Positions 54,536 through 63,152 of a stretch of DNA of 64,000 bases are shown here, piece after piece; within the stretch, counting starts at the first letter, position 1, and each line of letters begins with the position of its first letter. The notes under the pieces were generated by a model. The model had not been told where the DNA came from. It saw nothing but the letters and a program-made list of their open reading frames with translations, and did not search any database. The translations under genes and the position numbers were made by a program. The DNA comes from Paraburkholderia domus (GTDB taxonomy: Bacteria; Pseudomonadota; Gammaproteobacteria; Burkholderiales; Burkholderiaceae). The DNA is taken from positions 124,001-188,000 of the forward strand of contig NZ_CAJNAT010000002.1 of the NCBI RefSeq assembly GCF_905220705.1, written 5' to 3'.

Positions 54536-55429
54536 TCAGGGCTGAACAATCAACTCGCCGGAGCGGCCAGGAATTTCGCCCCACGTAACAGGGTACGATG
54601 GCAGCGTGCTGCGGTCTAGCGTGGCGTAGTAATCACCCATGGTCGCGAAGGTGTGGCCTTGCGCGCGCCAGCCTTCCAGCAGCTGTTCGAAAATCGGTGC
54701 GAGCTTTTGCCCTTCGAGTTCCGCGTGCAGCGTGAACACCTGATCGTGCGGATTGTTTTCGGTGTGCTTCAGCATCCATGCGGCGACGTTGTGCTCATCT
54801 ACGCCATCCACGCCCAGCACTTCATCAAGCGTGGGCAGGGTGGTGGGCATTTGCACGTGTGACAGTTGCCTGCCCCCGACCACCGGAAGATACGGCGAGT
54901 GGCCGCGCCCGTCGGACGCGTAATGCATGCCCCAGGCGTCGATCTGTTCGAACGCATGGCCATTCATCTGCCAGCCGGCCGCACCGTGCGTGACGGGCGG
55001 TGCACCGAAGATCGCGACGAAGCGGTTGAAGCTCTTCTGCATCTGCTTCTCGGTCCACTCGCGGTCTTGCGAACGCACGTTGTCCTGCCAATAAACGTGG
55101 TCCCACGTGTGAATGCCGCATTCGAAACCGGCTTCATGAATCGCGCGCATTTCTGCGGCGGTTTTCACACCGATGTCCGGTCCAGGCAGCAGCACGCCGT
55201 ACATCAATTGCTTGATGCCGTAATGTTCGACCACCGACGTGCGCGACACTTTCTTCAGAAAGCCCGGCCGCAACACGCGGCGCATCGCCCAACCGGTGTG
55301 GTCGGGCCCGAGGCTGAAGAGGAAAGTGGCGCGCGCCTTGAAGCGATCGAAGATGCGCGCGAGATTCGGCACGCCTTCGCGGGTGCCGCGTAGCGTGTCG
55401 ACGTCGATCTTCAGGACGATACGAGCCAA
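54536..55429 (-). CDS. arnD: 4-deoxy-4-formamido-L-arabinose-phosphoundecaprenol deformylase
   Basis: The 297-residue polysaccharide-deacetylase-family enzyme removes the formyl group from undecaprenyl-phosphate-Ara4FN. LKIDVDTLRGTREGVPNLAR at 5-24 holds the metal-binding Asp residues; FECGIHTWDHVYWQDNVR near 124-141 holds the paired His; FTLHAELEGQKLAPIFEQLL near 249 is ArnD-specific. The start is TTG 55429, 10 bases after the ArnA dehydrogenase stop. It is the last gene of the arn cluster. Confidence 0.94.
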   Translation of the reverse strand: MARIVLKIDVDTLRGTREGVPNLARIFDRFKARATFLFSLGPDHTGWAMRRVLRPGFLKKVSRTSVVEHYGIKQLMYGVLLPGPDIGVKTAAEMRAIHEAGFECGIHTWDHVYWQDNVRSQDREWTEKQMQKSFNRFVAIFGAPPVTHGAAGWQMNGHAFEQIDAWGMHYASDGRGHSPYLPVVGGRQLSHVQMPTTLPTLDEVLGVDGVDEHNVAAWMLKHTENNPHDQVFTLHAELEGQKLAPIFEQLLEGWRAQGHTFATMGDYYATLDRSTLPSYPVTWGEIPGRSGELIVQP

Positions 55430-55439
55430 GGATCAGGCC

Positions 55440-56486
55440 TTATTGTTGTTCGACGAGGGCGCGAGCTTCGGCGACATGGCCACGATACGCTTCGAAAATC
55501 TTGCGCAGCGCTTCGTCGAACGTCGACTTCGGCGCCCAGCCGAGTTCCTGCATCGTGTTGTCGATCTTCGGCACGCGGTTCTGTACGTCCTGGTAGCCCG
55601 CACCGTAGTACGTGCCCGACGACGTTTCGACCAGCTGCACCTTCTTTGCGAGCTCGGCGTATTCCGGGAATTCGGCGGCCAGGGTCAGCATCTTGTGCGC
55701 GAGCTCGCGCACCGAGAAGTTGTTGGTCGGGTTGCCGATGTTATAGATCTTGCCCGTGGCGACGCCGTCCTTGTTCTCGATGATTTTCATCAGCGCGCCG
55801 ATGCCGTCGTCGATATCCGTGAACGCGCGCTTTTGCGCGCCGCCGTCCACCAGACTGATGTTCTCGCCGCGCACGATGTGGCCGAGGAACTGCGTGACCA
55901 CGCGCGAGCTGCCTTCCTTCGGCGTGTAGATCGAGTCGAGGCCCGGGCCGATCCAGTTGAACGGACGGAACAGCGTGAAGTTCAGGCCTTCCATGCCGTA
56001 ACCCCAGATCACGCGGTCCATCAACTGCTTGGAGCACGCGTAGATCCAGCGCGGCTTGTTGATCGGACCGTACGACAGTTGCGACTCTTCCGGATCGAAC
56101 TGTTCGTCCGTGCACATGCCGTAGACCTCGGAGGTCGACGGGAACACGAGGTGCTTGCCGTACTTGACGGCCGAACGCACGATCGGCAGGTTCGCTTCGA
56201 AATCCAGTTCGAACACGCGCAGCGGCTGCTTGACGTAAGTGGCGGGCGTGGCGATCGCGACCAGCGGCAGGATCACATCGCACTTCTTGATGTGATACTC
56301 GACCCACTCCTTGTTGATCGTGATGTCGCCTTCGAAGAAGTGCATCCGTTCATGATTGATGAGGTCGCCCAGACGTTCGGTCTGCATGTCCATCCCGAAG
56401 ACTTCCCAATCGGTCGTTTCGAGAATGCGTTTGGACAGGTGATGGCCGATGAAGCCGTTCACACCCAGAATCAGGACTTTTTTCAT
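55440..56486 (-). CDS. arnA: UDP-glucuronate decarboxylase/dehydrogenase (ArnA C-terminal half as a separate protein)
   Basis: The 348-residue NAD-dependent protein matches the dehydrogenase half of ArnA: VLILGVNGFIGHHLSKRILE at 4-23, CTDEQFDPEESQLSYGPINK with the YxxxK region (RWIYACSKQLMDRVIWGYG), and EGSSRVVTQFLGHIVRGENI. It oxidatively decarboxylates UDP-glucuronate to UDP-4-keto-pentose. Its ATG overlaps the stop of the formyltransferase gene by four bases, keeping the order of the fused enteric ArnA. Confidence 0.93.
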   Translation of the reverse strand: MKKVLILGVNGFIGHHLSKRILETTDWEVFGMDMQTERLGDLINHERMHFFEGDITINKEWVEYHIKKCDVILPLVAIATPATYVKQPLRVFELDFEANLPIVRSAVKYGKHLVFPSTSEVYGMCTDEQFDPEESQLSYGPINKPRWIYACSKQLMDRVIWGYGMEGLNFTLFRPFNWIGPGLDSIYTPKEGSSRVVTQFLGHIVRGENISLVDGGAQKRAFTDIDDGIGALMKIIENKDGVATGKIYNIGNPTNNFSVRELAHKMLTLAAEFPEYAELAKKVQLVETSSGTYYGAGYQDVQNRVPKIDNTMQELGWAPKSTFDEALRKIFEAYRGHVAEARALVEQQ

Positions 56487-57430
56487 GAGTAACGGGGAGT
56501 TTGGAGGGGAGTTTGGATGAGCCGGGCGAATTCGGCCGGAGCGACAACGGTTTCGTTGCCGTCATGCTGGTGCCGCAATTCGTGGATGGCGATCGAGCGG
56601 CCGTCGCCGCATATCGCAAAAACGGCATTATCGCTTACGTGCAGGCCCGGCGGCAAATCCGAGCGAAGTGCGCCGGGCGCTGCCAGACGCGCACGGGCGA
56701 TGATGAAACGCTGCCCTTCGATATCGGTAAAAGCGCCGGGATAGGGCGGAGCGACCGCGCGGATCAGGTTGTAGACCTGCTGCGCGGGTTGCGTCCAGTC
56801 GATCCGGCCGTCTTCAGGCTTGCGCCCGCCGTAGTAGCTGCCGTGCGTCAGATCGTTCGGCAGATGCGGTGCTTCGCCCGCGAGCAGCGCCGGGAGCACG
56901 CGCCAGAGGGTTTGCTCGGCGGCCACCGTGACCTTGTCGAACACTTGCGCGGCGGTGTCGTCGGGCAGGATCGGCACCGGCGTTTGCGCGATGATCGCAC
57001 CCGCGTCGGGCTTGGCGGCCATTTCGTGCAGCGTCGCGCCGGTTTCGGTTTCGCCGTGGATCACCGCCCAGTTGGTCGGCACGCGGCCGCGATATTTCGG
57101 CAGGAGCGAGCCGTGCATGTTGTAAGCGCCCCGTGCGGCGAGCGCCAGCAGGTCGACCGGCAACATGTGGCGGTAGTAGAACGAAAAGATGAAGTCCGGC
57201 CGCGCCGCGCTCACCGCTGCGCGCAATTCGGCGCTCTTCGGATCGGCCGGCGTGACGACCGGAATACCGTGTTCGCCCGCCACCGAGGCGACGCTGCCGA
57301 ACCAGATATTTTCGGTCGGGCTGTCCTCATGCGTGACGACCAGCGCCACCTCGACACCTCGCGCGAGCAGCGTCTGCAGGCAGCGCACGCCGACGTTGTG
57401 ATACGCGAATACGACGGCACGTGGCTTCAT
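56483..57430 (-). CDS. arnA: UDP-Ara4N formyltransferase (ArnA N-terminal half as a separate protein)
   Basis: The 315-residue protein matches the formyltransferase half of ArnA. FAYHNVGVRCLQTLLARGVE at 9-28, FSFYYRHMLPVDLLALAARG and the catalytic region MHGSLLPKYRGRVPTNWAVI (His-Gly-Ser-Leu-Leu-Pro) are typical of the 10-formyl-THF-dependent family. It N-formylates UDP-Ara4N. ATGA overlaps link it to arnC upstream and the dehydrogenase downstream. Confidence 0.93.
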   Translation of the reverse strand: MKPRAVVFAYHNVGVRCLQTLLARGVEVALVVTHEDSPTENIWFGSVASVAGEHGIPVVTPADPKSAELRAAVSAARPDFIFSFYYRHMLPVDLLALAARGAYNMHGSLLPKYRGRVPTNWAVIHGETETGATLHEMAAKPDAGAIIAQTPVPILPDDTAAQVFDKVTVAAEQTLWRVLPALLAGEAPHLPNDLTHGSYYGGRKPEDGRIDWTQPAQQVYNLIRAVAPPYPGAFTDIEGQRFIIARARLAAPGALRSDLPPGLHVSDNAVFAICGDGRSIAIHELRHQHDGNETVVAPAEFARLIQTPLQTPRYS

Positions 57431-58470
57431 GGGTTCGGGCCCTGATCGACTAGCGGCGCGGCTTGCACGGCCTGCACAACCGCCTGGCGCGGCGCTTCGG
57501 TCACGGTGGTGCCGTCGCGCTGCTCGAGAATCGTCTGTACCAGATAACGCGGACGCGCGCGCACCTGTTGATAAATCCGGCCGATGTATTCACCCAGCAG
57601 GCCCAACGCGAAGATGATCACGCCGAGCAGGAAGAAGATGACAGCGAACAGCGTGAACACACCTTGCACTTCCGCGCCGATGATGAAGCGGCGAATCAGC
57701 AGCAGCACGAACAGCGCCGCGGACCCGAGCGACAGGATCACACCGATGAACGACAGCCATTGCAGCGGCACCACCGAGAAGCCGGTGACCAGGTCGAAAT
57801 TCAAACGGATCAGCGAATACAGCGAGTACTTCGATTCGCCTGCAAAACGTTCTTCGTGCGCGACTTCGATTTCGACCGGATTCTGCGCGAATGTGTAGGC
57901 CAGCGCCGGGATGAACGTGTTGATTTCACCGCAGCGATTAATCGTGTCGATGATGTGGCGGCTGTACGCGCGCAGCATGCAACCCTGATCGGTCATCTTG
58001 ATGCGCGTGATGCGCTCGCGCAGGCGGTTCATTGCGCGCGACGCCTTGCGGCGCCACAAGCTGTCCTGGCGTTGCAGACGGATCGTGCCGACGTAGTCGT
58101 AACCTTCGCGCATCTTGTTGACGAGCTTGGCGATTTCTTCCGGCGGATTTTGCAGGTCGGCGTCGAGCGTGATGACGATCTCGCCGCGCGATTGCTCGAA
58201 GCCCGCCAGAATCGCCATGTGCTGGCCGTAGTTGCCGTTCAGCAGGATCACGCGCGTCGTGTCGGGCCGCGCGCGAAACTGCTCGGCGAGCAGGGCTGCG
58301 GATTTGTCGCGGCTGCCGTCGTTGATGAAGATGACTTCATAGCCGGTGCCGAGCGCGTCGAGCGCCGGGTACAGGCGCGCGAACAGCGCGGCCAGCCCGG
58401 CTTCCTCGTTGTACACCGGGATGATGATCGACACTTCCGGTGCGACGGCGCGATGTTCCGAATAACTCAT
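57427..58470 (-). CDS. arnC: Undecaprenyl-phosphate 4-deoxy-4-formamido-L-arabinose transferase
   Basis: The 347-residue membrane glycosyltransferase has a GT2 domain (VSIIIPVYNEEAGLAALFAR, VITLDADLQNPPEEIAKLV) and two C-terminal membrane helices (WLSFIGVILSLGSAALFVLL, TLFAVIFFLLGVIIFALGLL). It attaches Ara4FN to undecaprenyl phosphate at the inner membrane. Six bases separate it from arnB, and it overlaps the formyltransferase gene. Confidence 0.95.
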   Translation of the reverse strand: MSYSEHRAVAPEVSIIIPVYNEEAGLAALFARLYPALDALGTGYEVIFINDGSRDKSAALLAEQFRARPDTTRVILLNGNYGQHMAILAGFEQSRGEIVITLDADLQNPPEEIAKLVNKMREGYDYVGTIRLQRQDSLWRRKASRAMNRLRERITRIKMTDQGCMLRAYSRHIIDTINRCGEINTFIPALAYTFAQNPVEIEVAHEERFAGESKYSLYSLIRLNFDLVTGFSVVPLQWLSFIGVILSLGSAALFVLLLIRRFIIGAEVQGVFTLFAVIFFLLGVIIFALGLLGEYIGRIYQQVRARPRYLVQTILEQRDGTTVTEAPRQAVVQAVQAAPLVDQGPNP

Positions 58471-58476
58471 TTCCGC

Positions 58477-59628
58477 TTATTTTCCGTATTGTTCGCAAAT
58501 TTCATTGACCGCTCGGCAGACCCGTTCCACGTCGCCTTCGTTCATCAGCGTGAAGAGCGGCAGCGTGACCGTGCTGGCGCCGTAGCGCTCCGCATGCGGG
58601 AACATGCCTTCCTTGAAGCCGCGCGCACGGTACAGCGAAAACAGATGAATCGCAGGATAGTGCACGCCCGAGCCGATGCCACGCTCTTTCAGCGCACCCA
58701 TGAAGCCGGCGCGGTCGATCGAGAGCTTCTCGAGCGGCAGCGTGATCAGGAACATGTGCCAGTTGCTGTTCTCGAAGTCCGCCAATGGCAGGCCGACGCC
58801 CAGTTTGACTGCCGCGCCGCCTTCGAAGCCGGCGAAGTACGCGCGCGCCAGTTTTTTGCGCTGCGCAATGAAGCGCTCGAGATGCGGCATCTGGCCGAGG
58901 CCGACACGCGCGGCAACGTCCGTCAGGTTGTACTTGCCGCCGAGCAGATCGCAGTCCATGCCGTCGAAGCCCGTGCGCGTGATGCCTTGCAGACGGTACT
59001 TCTGCGCGAGGATGGCTTCTTCCTCGTTGTTCAGCACCAGTGCGCCGCCTTCGATCGAAGTCAGATTCTTGTTCGCGTGGAAGCTGAACGACACGATATC
59101 GCCGAGCTTGCCGATCCGCTCGCCTTTCCACGTCGAACCGAATGCCTGGGCGGCGTCTTCGATCACACGCAGTTTGTGCGCGCGGGCGATGGCATACAGA
59201 CGGTCCATGTCGACCGGCAGGCCCGACAGATAGACCGGAATGAGCGCCTTGGTGCGCGGCGTGATGGCCTTTTCCAGCAGATCGAGGTCGATATTGCGGG
59301 TGGCTGGGTCGATGTCGACGAACACCGGCGTCGCGCCGACTTCGTAGATCACGTTGCTGGTCGCGACCCACGAGGCGGGCGTGGTGATGACTTCGTCGCC
59401 TTCGCCCACGCCGGCGATGCGCAGCCCGATTTCGAGCGTCGCGGTGCCGGAATTGAACGTACGCACCGGACGGCCGCCGCAAAACTCGGACAGCGCCGCT
59501 TCGAATTTCTGATTCTGCGGGCCGGTGGTGATCCAGCCGGAGCGGAGCACGTCAGCGACGCCCTGAATCGTTTCTTCATCGATTTCGGGTTTGACAAACG
59601 GCAGGAACGGGACTGTTGACTGGCTCAT
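58477..59628 (-). CDS. arnB: UDP-4-amino-4-deoxy-L-arabinose aminotransferase
   Basis: From ATG 59628 the 383-residue PLP enzyme (DegT/DnrJ/EryC1 family) converts UDP-4-keto-pentose to UDP-Ara4N. The N-terminus FLPFVKPEIDEETIQGVADV, VIEDAAQAFGSTWKGERIGK and the PLP Lys segment SFHANKNLTSIEGGALV are diagnostic. It begins the tight arnB-C-A-A-D block, 256 bases after the small flippase gene. Confidence 0.95.
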   Translation of the reverse strand: MSQSTVPFLPFVKPEIDEETIQGVADVLRSGWITTGPQNQKFEAALSEFCGGRPVRTFNSGTATLEIGLRIAGVGEGDEVITTPASWVATSNVIYEVGATPVFVDIDPATRNIDLDLLEKAITPRTKALIPVYLSGLPVDMDRLYAIARAHKLRVIEDAAQAFGSTWKGERIGKLGDIVSFSFHANKNLTSIEGGALVLNNEEEAILAQKYRLQGITRTGFDGMDCDLLGGKYNLTDVAARVGLGQMPHLERFIAQRKKLARAYFAGFEGGAAVKLGVGLPLADFENSNWHMFLITLPLEKLSIDRAGFMGALKERGIGSGVHYPAIHLFSLYRARGFKEGMFPHAERYGASTVTLPLFTLMNEGDVERVCRAVNEICEQYGK

Positions 59629-59854
59629 GAATGCTTCGCTCGATTGAAAGGGGCGCAACCCGAAGGGCGCGAAGTAAAGCACAAACTACGCGCAAACCCA
59701 AGGCCACGGCTAAAAAAGGACGCAACCGCAAAGGATACCGCGGTCAACTCTACATTCTGTCTGGCCGGAGATGAGGCCCGGCTTACGGCATCTTTTGTCG
59801 CCGGTATTCTCGCCGCGCATGCACCGGTACCGCAATAAACGGTAATAAATTGTG

Positions 59855-59874
59855 CCCGGCAAAGCGCTGCCGGG
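59855..59874 (-). terminator. Hairpin between arnE-like gene and arnB
   Basis: CCCGGCA and TGCCGGG form a 7-bp stem with loop AAGCGC, just past the small flippase gene and followed on the minus strand by an AT-rich stretch. A weak terminator here would separate arnT-arnE from arnBCAAD. Confidence 0.5.
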
Positions 59875-59884
59875 GCCGTGCCGC

Positions 59885-60256
59885 CTAGCTGCGCGCCAGG
59901 ATGAATACGCCGACCAGGATGATGCCGATCCCGACCAGCTTCTGCACTGACATGACTTCGCCGAACAGATACCACGCTGCGAACGCGTTGACGACGTATC
60001 CGAGCGACAACATCGGATAGGCAATGGACACGTCCACCCGAGAGAGTCCGACCACCCAGACGCCCACGCTGATCACATAGCAGGCCAGCCCGCCGATGAT
60101 CGGCGGCTGGAACGCGAGCTTCAGGCCAATGGGCAGGATGTTCGCACGGGTGAATTCGAAGTGTCCAACGGCATTCGTTCCGGCTTTGAGCAGCAACTGT
60201 GCGCAGGCGTTCAACGTGACACCTGCGAGGATGCAAAAGAGCGAAATCGGGTTCAT
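59885..60256 (-). CDS. arnE: EamA/SMR-like flippase subunit (ArnE/ArnF-like)
   Basis: The 123-residue protein has four membrane helices and resembles the ArnE/ArnF subunits that flip undecaprenyl-phosphate-Ara4N to the periplasmic face: ILAGVTLNACAQLLLKAGTN, SIAYPMLSLGYVVNAFAAWY and QKLVGIGIILVGVFILARS. Only one such gene is present, so it may work as a homodimer. It lies 25 bases after arnT. Confidence 0.85.
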   Translation of the reverse strand: MNPISLFCILAGVTLNACAQLLLKAGTNAVGHFEFTRANILPIGLKLAFQPPIIGGLACYVISVGVWVVGLSRVDVSIAYPMLSLGYVVNAFAAWYLFGEVMSVQKLVGIGIILVGVFILARS

Positions 60257-60281
60257 CGAACGGTCAGATCCTGAGATGGGG

Positions 60282-62033
60282 TCATTGTTGTGGTTTTTCT
60301 ACTGCCGCGGGTGTATTGGACGCCGGTGCGCCCTGTGCTGCGGCGCCGGATGCGGCCAGCGGCTTCATCACGACCACCCGGCGCGAGTCGCGCGCGATCA
60401 CTTGCATCGGCAGTCCCTCTTTGAGCAGCCTGTCGTAAGTCTGCGGCGGGATCAGCGCGAGCGCATAGCGGTCAGCCTTCCAGCGCTCGATCCACGCGTC
60501 GACCGAAGGCACCCATTTCTGCGGTTCGACGGACACGCCGAACGCCAGTTCGTCAGGATGTTCGACCATGATCATCGTGTGGTCGACATAGAACGGCAGC
60601 GTGTGGTCGAGCACGCCGACCGAGTAGAACGGCGTATCGGCCGGCAACTTTGCGATCTCAGCCTTGATCGCGGGCGCGAGCGGCGCGCCGGAGCTCAGGC
60701 GGCCGAACACGTCGTGCCCCGTCCCGGCGATCGTGCCGAGCAGCAGCCACGCCGCGCCAAAGCTCGCGACGGCGCCGAGAGTGCCGGCGCGGCTGCGGCG
60801 GTTCAGCCACAGCGCGGCCAGCGTGAGCAAGAAGGCGACGCCGATTGCCGCCAGCACCCAGGTGCGGTATTCGACATACAGCTCGGTCGGGTTGCGCGCG
60901 TTGCCGAAGCGCGCCATGAACAGCGCGCCAAACGCCGCCACGACGAGAAACAGCGCGTAGCCGGCCAGATGGCGGCGCAGCTGGTCACGTGTGACGAGCG
61001 GCAGGTACATGCCGATCAGGAGCGCGATCGGCGGGGCGATCGGCAGCGTGTAGGACAGGAGCTTCGAGTGAGACGCGCTGAAGAACAGGAAGATGAACGC
61101 GGTCCACACCAGCATCAGCGTGACCGGCGCGAAGCCGTTGGGCTGGCGCGGCAGGCGCCACGCGTGGCGCACGCTCTGGAAGGTCACGGACAACCACGGC
61201 AGGAAGCCGACCAGCAGCACCGGCACGAAGTAATAGACTGGCCCCGGGCGGTTCTGCTCAGGCGTCAGATAGCGCTTGAACTGTTGAACGATGAAGAAGA
61301 AGTTCAGAAATTCCGGGTTGCGCTGCTGCACCAGCACGAACCACGGCGTGACGATCGCGAAGAACACGATCAGGCCGCCGATCAGATGCAGACGCTTCCA
61401 GACGGCCCAGTCGCGTGCGGCCAGGGTGTACAGCACCAGCACCGCACCCGGCAGGATGATGCCGACCAGTCCCTTGGACAGCACCGCCAGCGCCATTGCC
61501 CCCCAGCACACCCACATCCATGCCCGCACGTTGGCTGTCGGCAGGTTGGGGCGCTGCGCCAGCAGCAGTGCGCAGAGCGTCAGCTCCATCCAGAACGACA
61601 GGCCCATGTCGAGCGTGTTGAAGTGGCCCATCAGGTTCCAGTAAGGCGACGTGGCCAGCACGATCGCCGCGAACACGCCGGTCGCCGCGTTGAACACGCG
61701 CGCGCCGGTGAAGCCGATCAGCAGCACGCCGGCAAAGCCCGTCAGCGCGGTGTAGAGCCGCGCCTGCCATTCGCCGATGCCAAACCACGCGAACGTGAGC
61801 GCGTTCGTCCAGGTTTGCAGCGGCGGTTTCTCGAAATACTTGTAGCCGTTGTAGCGCGGCGTGATCCAGTCACCGGTGACGAACATTTCGCGCGCCATTT
61901 CGGCGTAGCGGCCTTCGTCGCTCGGCAGCAGATGGCGCCAGCCGAGTGGCACGAACCAGATTACGGCGAGGGCCAGCACCAGCAGCAGGATCGTGGTGCG
62001 ATTGAGCGGTAGCCTCGACGGCGTATCGTTCAT
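60282..62033 (-). CDS. arnT: Undecaprenyl phosphate-aminoarabinose:lipid A transferase
   Basis: The 583-residue GT83 membrane protein transfers Ara4N from undecaprenyl phosphate to lipid A in the periplasmic leaflet. The conserved SDEGRYAEMAREM near residues 33-45, with the catalytic acidic residues, and GDWITPRYNGYKYFEKPPLQ near 48-67 are diagnostic; about 12 helices follow and a periplasmic C-terminal domain. ATG 62033 was chosen over the in-frame TTG 62042. It is the first gene of the cluster on the minus strand. Confidence 0.95.
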   Translation of the reverse strand: MNDTPSRLPLNRTTILLLVLALAVIWFVPLGWRHLLPSDEGRYAEMAREMFVTGDWITPRYNGYKYFEKPPLQTWTNALTFAWFGIGEWQARLYTALTGFAGVLLIGFTGARVFNAATGVFAAIVLATSPYWNLMGHFNTLDMGLSFWMELTLCALLLAQRPNLPTANVRAWMWVCWGAMALAVLSKGLVGIILPGAVLVLYTLAARDWAVWKRLHLIGGLIVFFAIVTPWFVLVQQRNPEFLNFFFIVQQFKRYLTPEQNRPGPVYYFVPVLLVGFLPWLSVTFQSVRHAWRLPRQPNGFAPVTLMLVWTAFIFLFFSASHSKLLSYTLPIAPPIALLIGMYLPLVTRDQLRRHLAGYALFLVVAAFGALFMARFGNARNPTELYVEYRTWVLAAIGVAFLLTLAALWLNRRSRAGTLGAVASFGAAWLLLGTIAGTGHDVFGRLSSGAPLAPAIKAEIAKLPADTPFYSVGVLDHTLPFYVDHTMIMVEHPDELAFGVSVEPQKWVPSVDAWIERWKADRYALALIPPQTYDRLLKEGLPMQVIARDSRRVVVMKPLAASGAAAQGAPASNTPAAVEKPQQ

Positions 62034-62245
62034 GGATTTCAACCTTTTGTGCGACGCGGCATGAGCAGCGAAGCGTTGTTATCTGGAAATGACGGTTGTC
62101 GGTAAGGCACCAACGGCGCGCAGTGTACGTTATCGGCCGTGACGCGGCCAGGGCGCGCGGCCGGTCGCGGCCGCGCGAACGCTGTGGGGCCGTGCGTGGG
62201 CGGCGTGCGCCTGTACGCTAACTACCCGGCGGCCGCGCGGCACCG

Positions 62246-62620
62246 CTATGCTTCGATCAGCAACGCGGCCGCGACCTTGCGGCCCTCGGCCATCAGAATG
62301 TTGTAGGTCCGGCAAGCAGCCTTGAAGTCCATCGTTTCGACGCCGATGCGTTTGGCGGTAAGCGCGGCGGTCAGACGCGGATGCGGGAAACGCAGCCGTT
62401 CACCGCTGCCGAACACGACCACTTCGGGCGCTGACTCCACCAGCATGGCGAAGTGCTCGGCGCTCAGGTCCTCGAACGAGGAGACCGGCCAGGCGATGAC
62501 GGGCGTTTCCGGCAGCACGAGAATGCTGCCCGAATGGCGCACCAGATTGATTTCGACATAGTCGGCGCCGTAACCGGTGACGGTGTTCAGGGCGCCGCTG
62601 GAATCCTGATGTAATTTCAA
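62246..62620 (-). CDS. Mth938-like (DUF498) domain protein
   Basis: The 124-residue single-domain protein shows the Mth938/Xcc1710-type pattern: LNTVTGYGADYVEINLVRHS, EVVVFGSGERLRFPHPRLTA and IGVETMDFKAACRTYNILMA followed by EGRKVAAALLIEA. Relatives include NDUFAF3-like assembly proteins in mitochondria, but the bacterial role is not settled. It is monocistronic and lies about 210 bases upstream of arnT on the same strand. Confidence 0.88.
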   Translation of the reverse strand: MKLHQDSSGALNTVTGYGADYVEINLVRHSGSILVLPETPVIAWPVSSFEDLSAEHFAMLVESAPEVVVFGSGERLRFPHPRLTAALTAKRIGVETMDFKAACRTYNILMAEGRKVAAALLIEA

Positions 62621-63152
62621 ATTCGTTTTCCGAAGTCGTCGTGAGACATCATGCGTGTTGGCGGCCTGACCGGGCAGAACCGAAGCAGGGCGGTTTGACG
62701 CGAGTGAGACACGCGAGTGGGACAGAAGCGGCCGAAAAGGCTTGCCGTTGCGGTTTGTGCATTGCGGAAGTCGGCCAAAATCCGCTAAATTATAACTTTT
62801 TAGCCGCCTTGCGGCGCCCCTCGCTCAAGTGCCACCTCATGCGCTGCCATAAGCCACGCTGAGGGCACGGGCGTGGCCCACCGGCTACCTGCCTCGGTTC
62901 TGCCCGCTTTTCGACTGTTTTTTGCCTGCTTTTGGTCTGCTTTGGGTCTATTTAAGGCCCACTTTGAGTCTGTTTGGCAGCTCCACCGGCGCAATCCGCC
63001 GGACGCGCGCCTAACCGGCCCGGGAAGTCAGCCCAATCGCCGTATCCGCGTCTGGCGGCCGCGCCGCGTCATAATTCCCCGTATCGGCGGACTTGCCGGG
63101 CGCGGCGTTTTTTCGCTCCCGCTTGTTCGCCCAAGCCCAACAACAGGATGAA
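62621..63152. other. 532-base region between DUF498 and aminotransferase genes
   Basis: No gene is supported. It holds an AT-rich patch at 62785-62805, a small hairpin at 62801-62818 (GCCGCCTTGCGGC), and a phased T-tract repeat at 62907-62972. The promoter of the aminotransferase gene is expected here. Confidence 0.5.
62907..62972. repeat. Six degenerate 11-base units with phased T-tracts
   Basis: The units are CTTTTCGACTG, TTTTTTGCCTG, CTTTTGGTCTG, CTTTGGGTCTA, TTTAAGGCCCA and CTTTGAGTCTG. Each begins with a T-tract, spaced about one helical turn, so the stretch could be intrinsically bent. It ends 180 bases before the aminotransferase start. Confidence 0.7.

Noticed and set aside
57463..59619. 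718-residue plus-strand ORF antisense to arnC and arnB
   Set aside because: It is an Arg/His-rich shadow of two well-identified genes on the other strand, a by-product of high GC at third positions.
60096..62012. 638-residue plus-strand ORF antisense to arnT
   Set aside because: Composition is extreme in Arg, Gln and His, and the opposite strand encodes ArnT with full family motifs.
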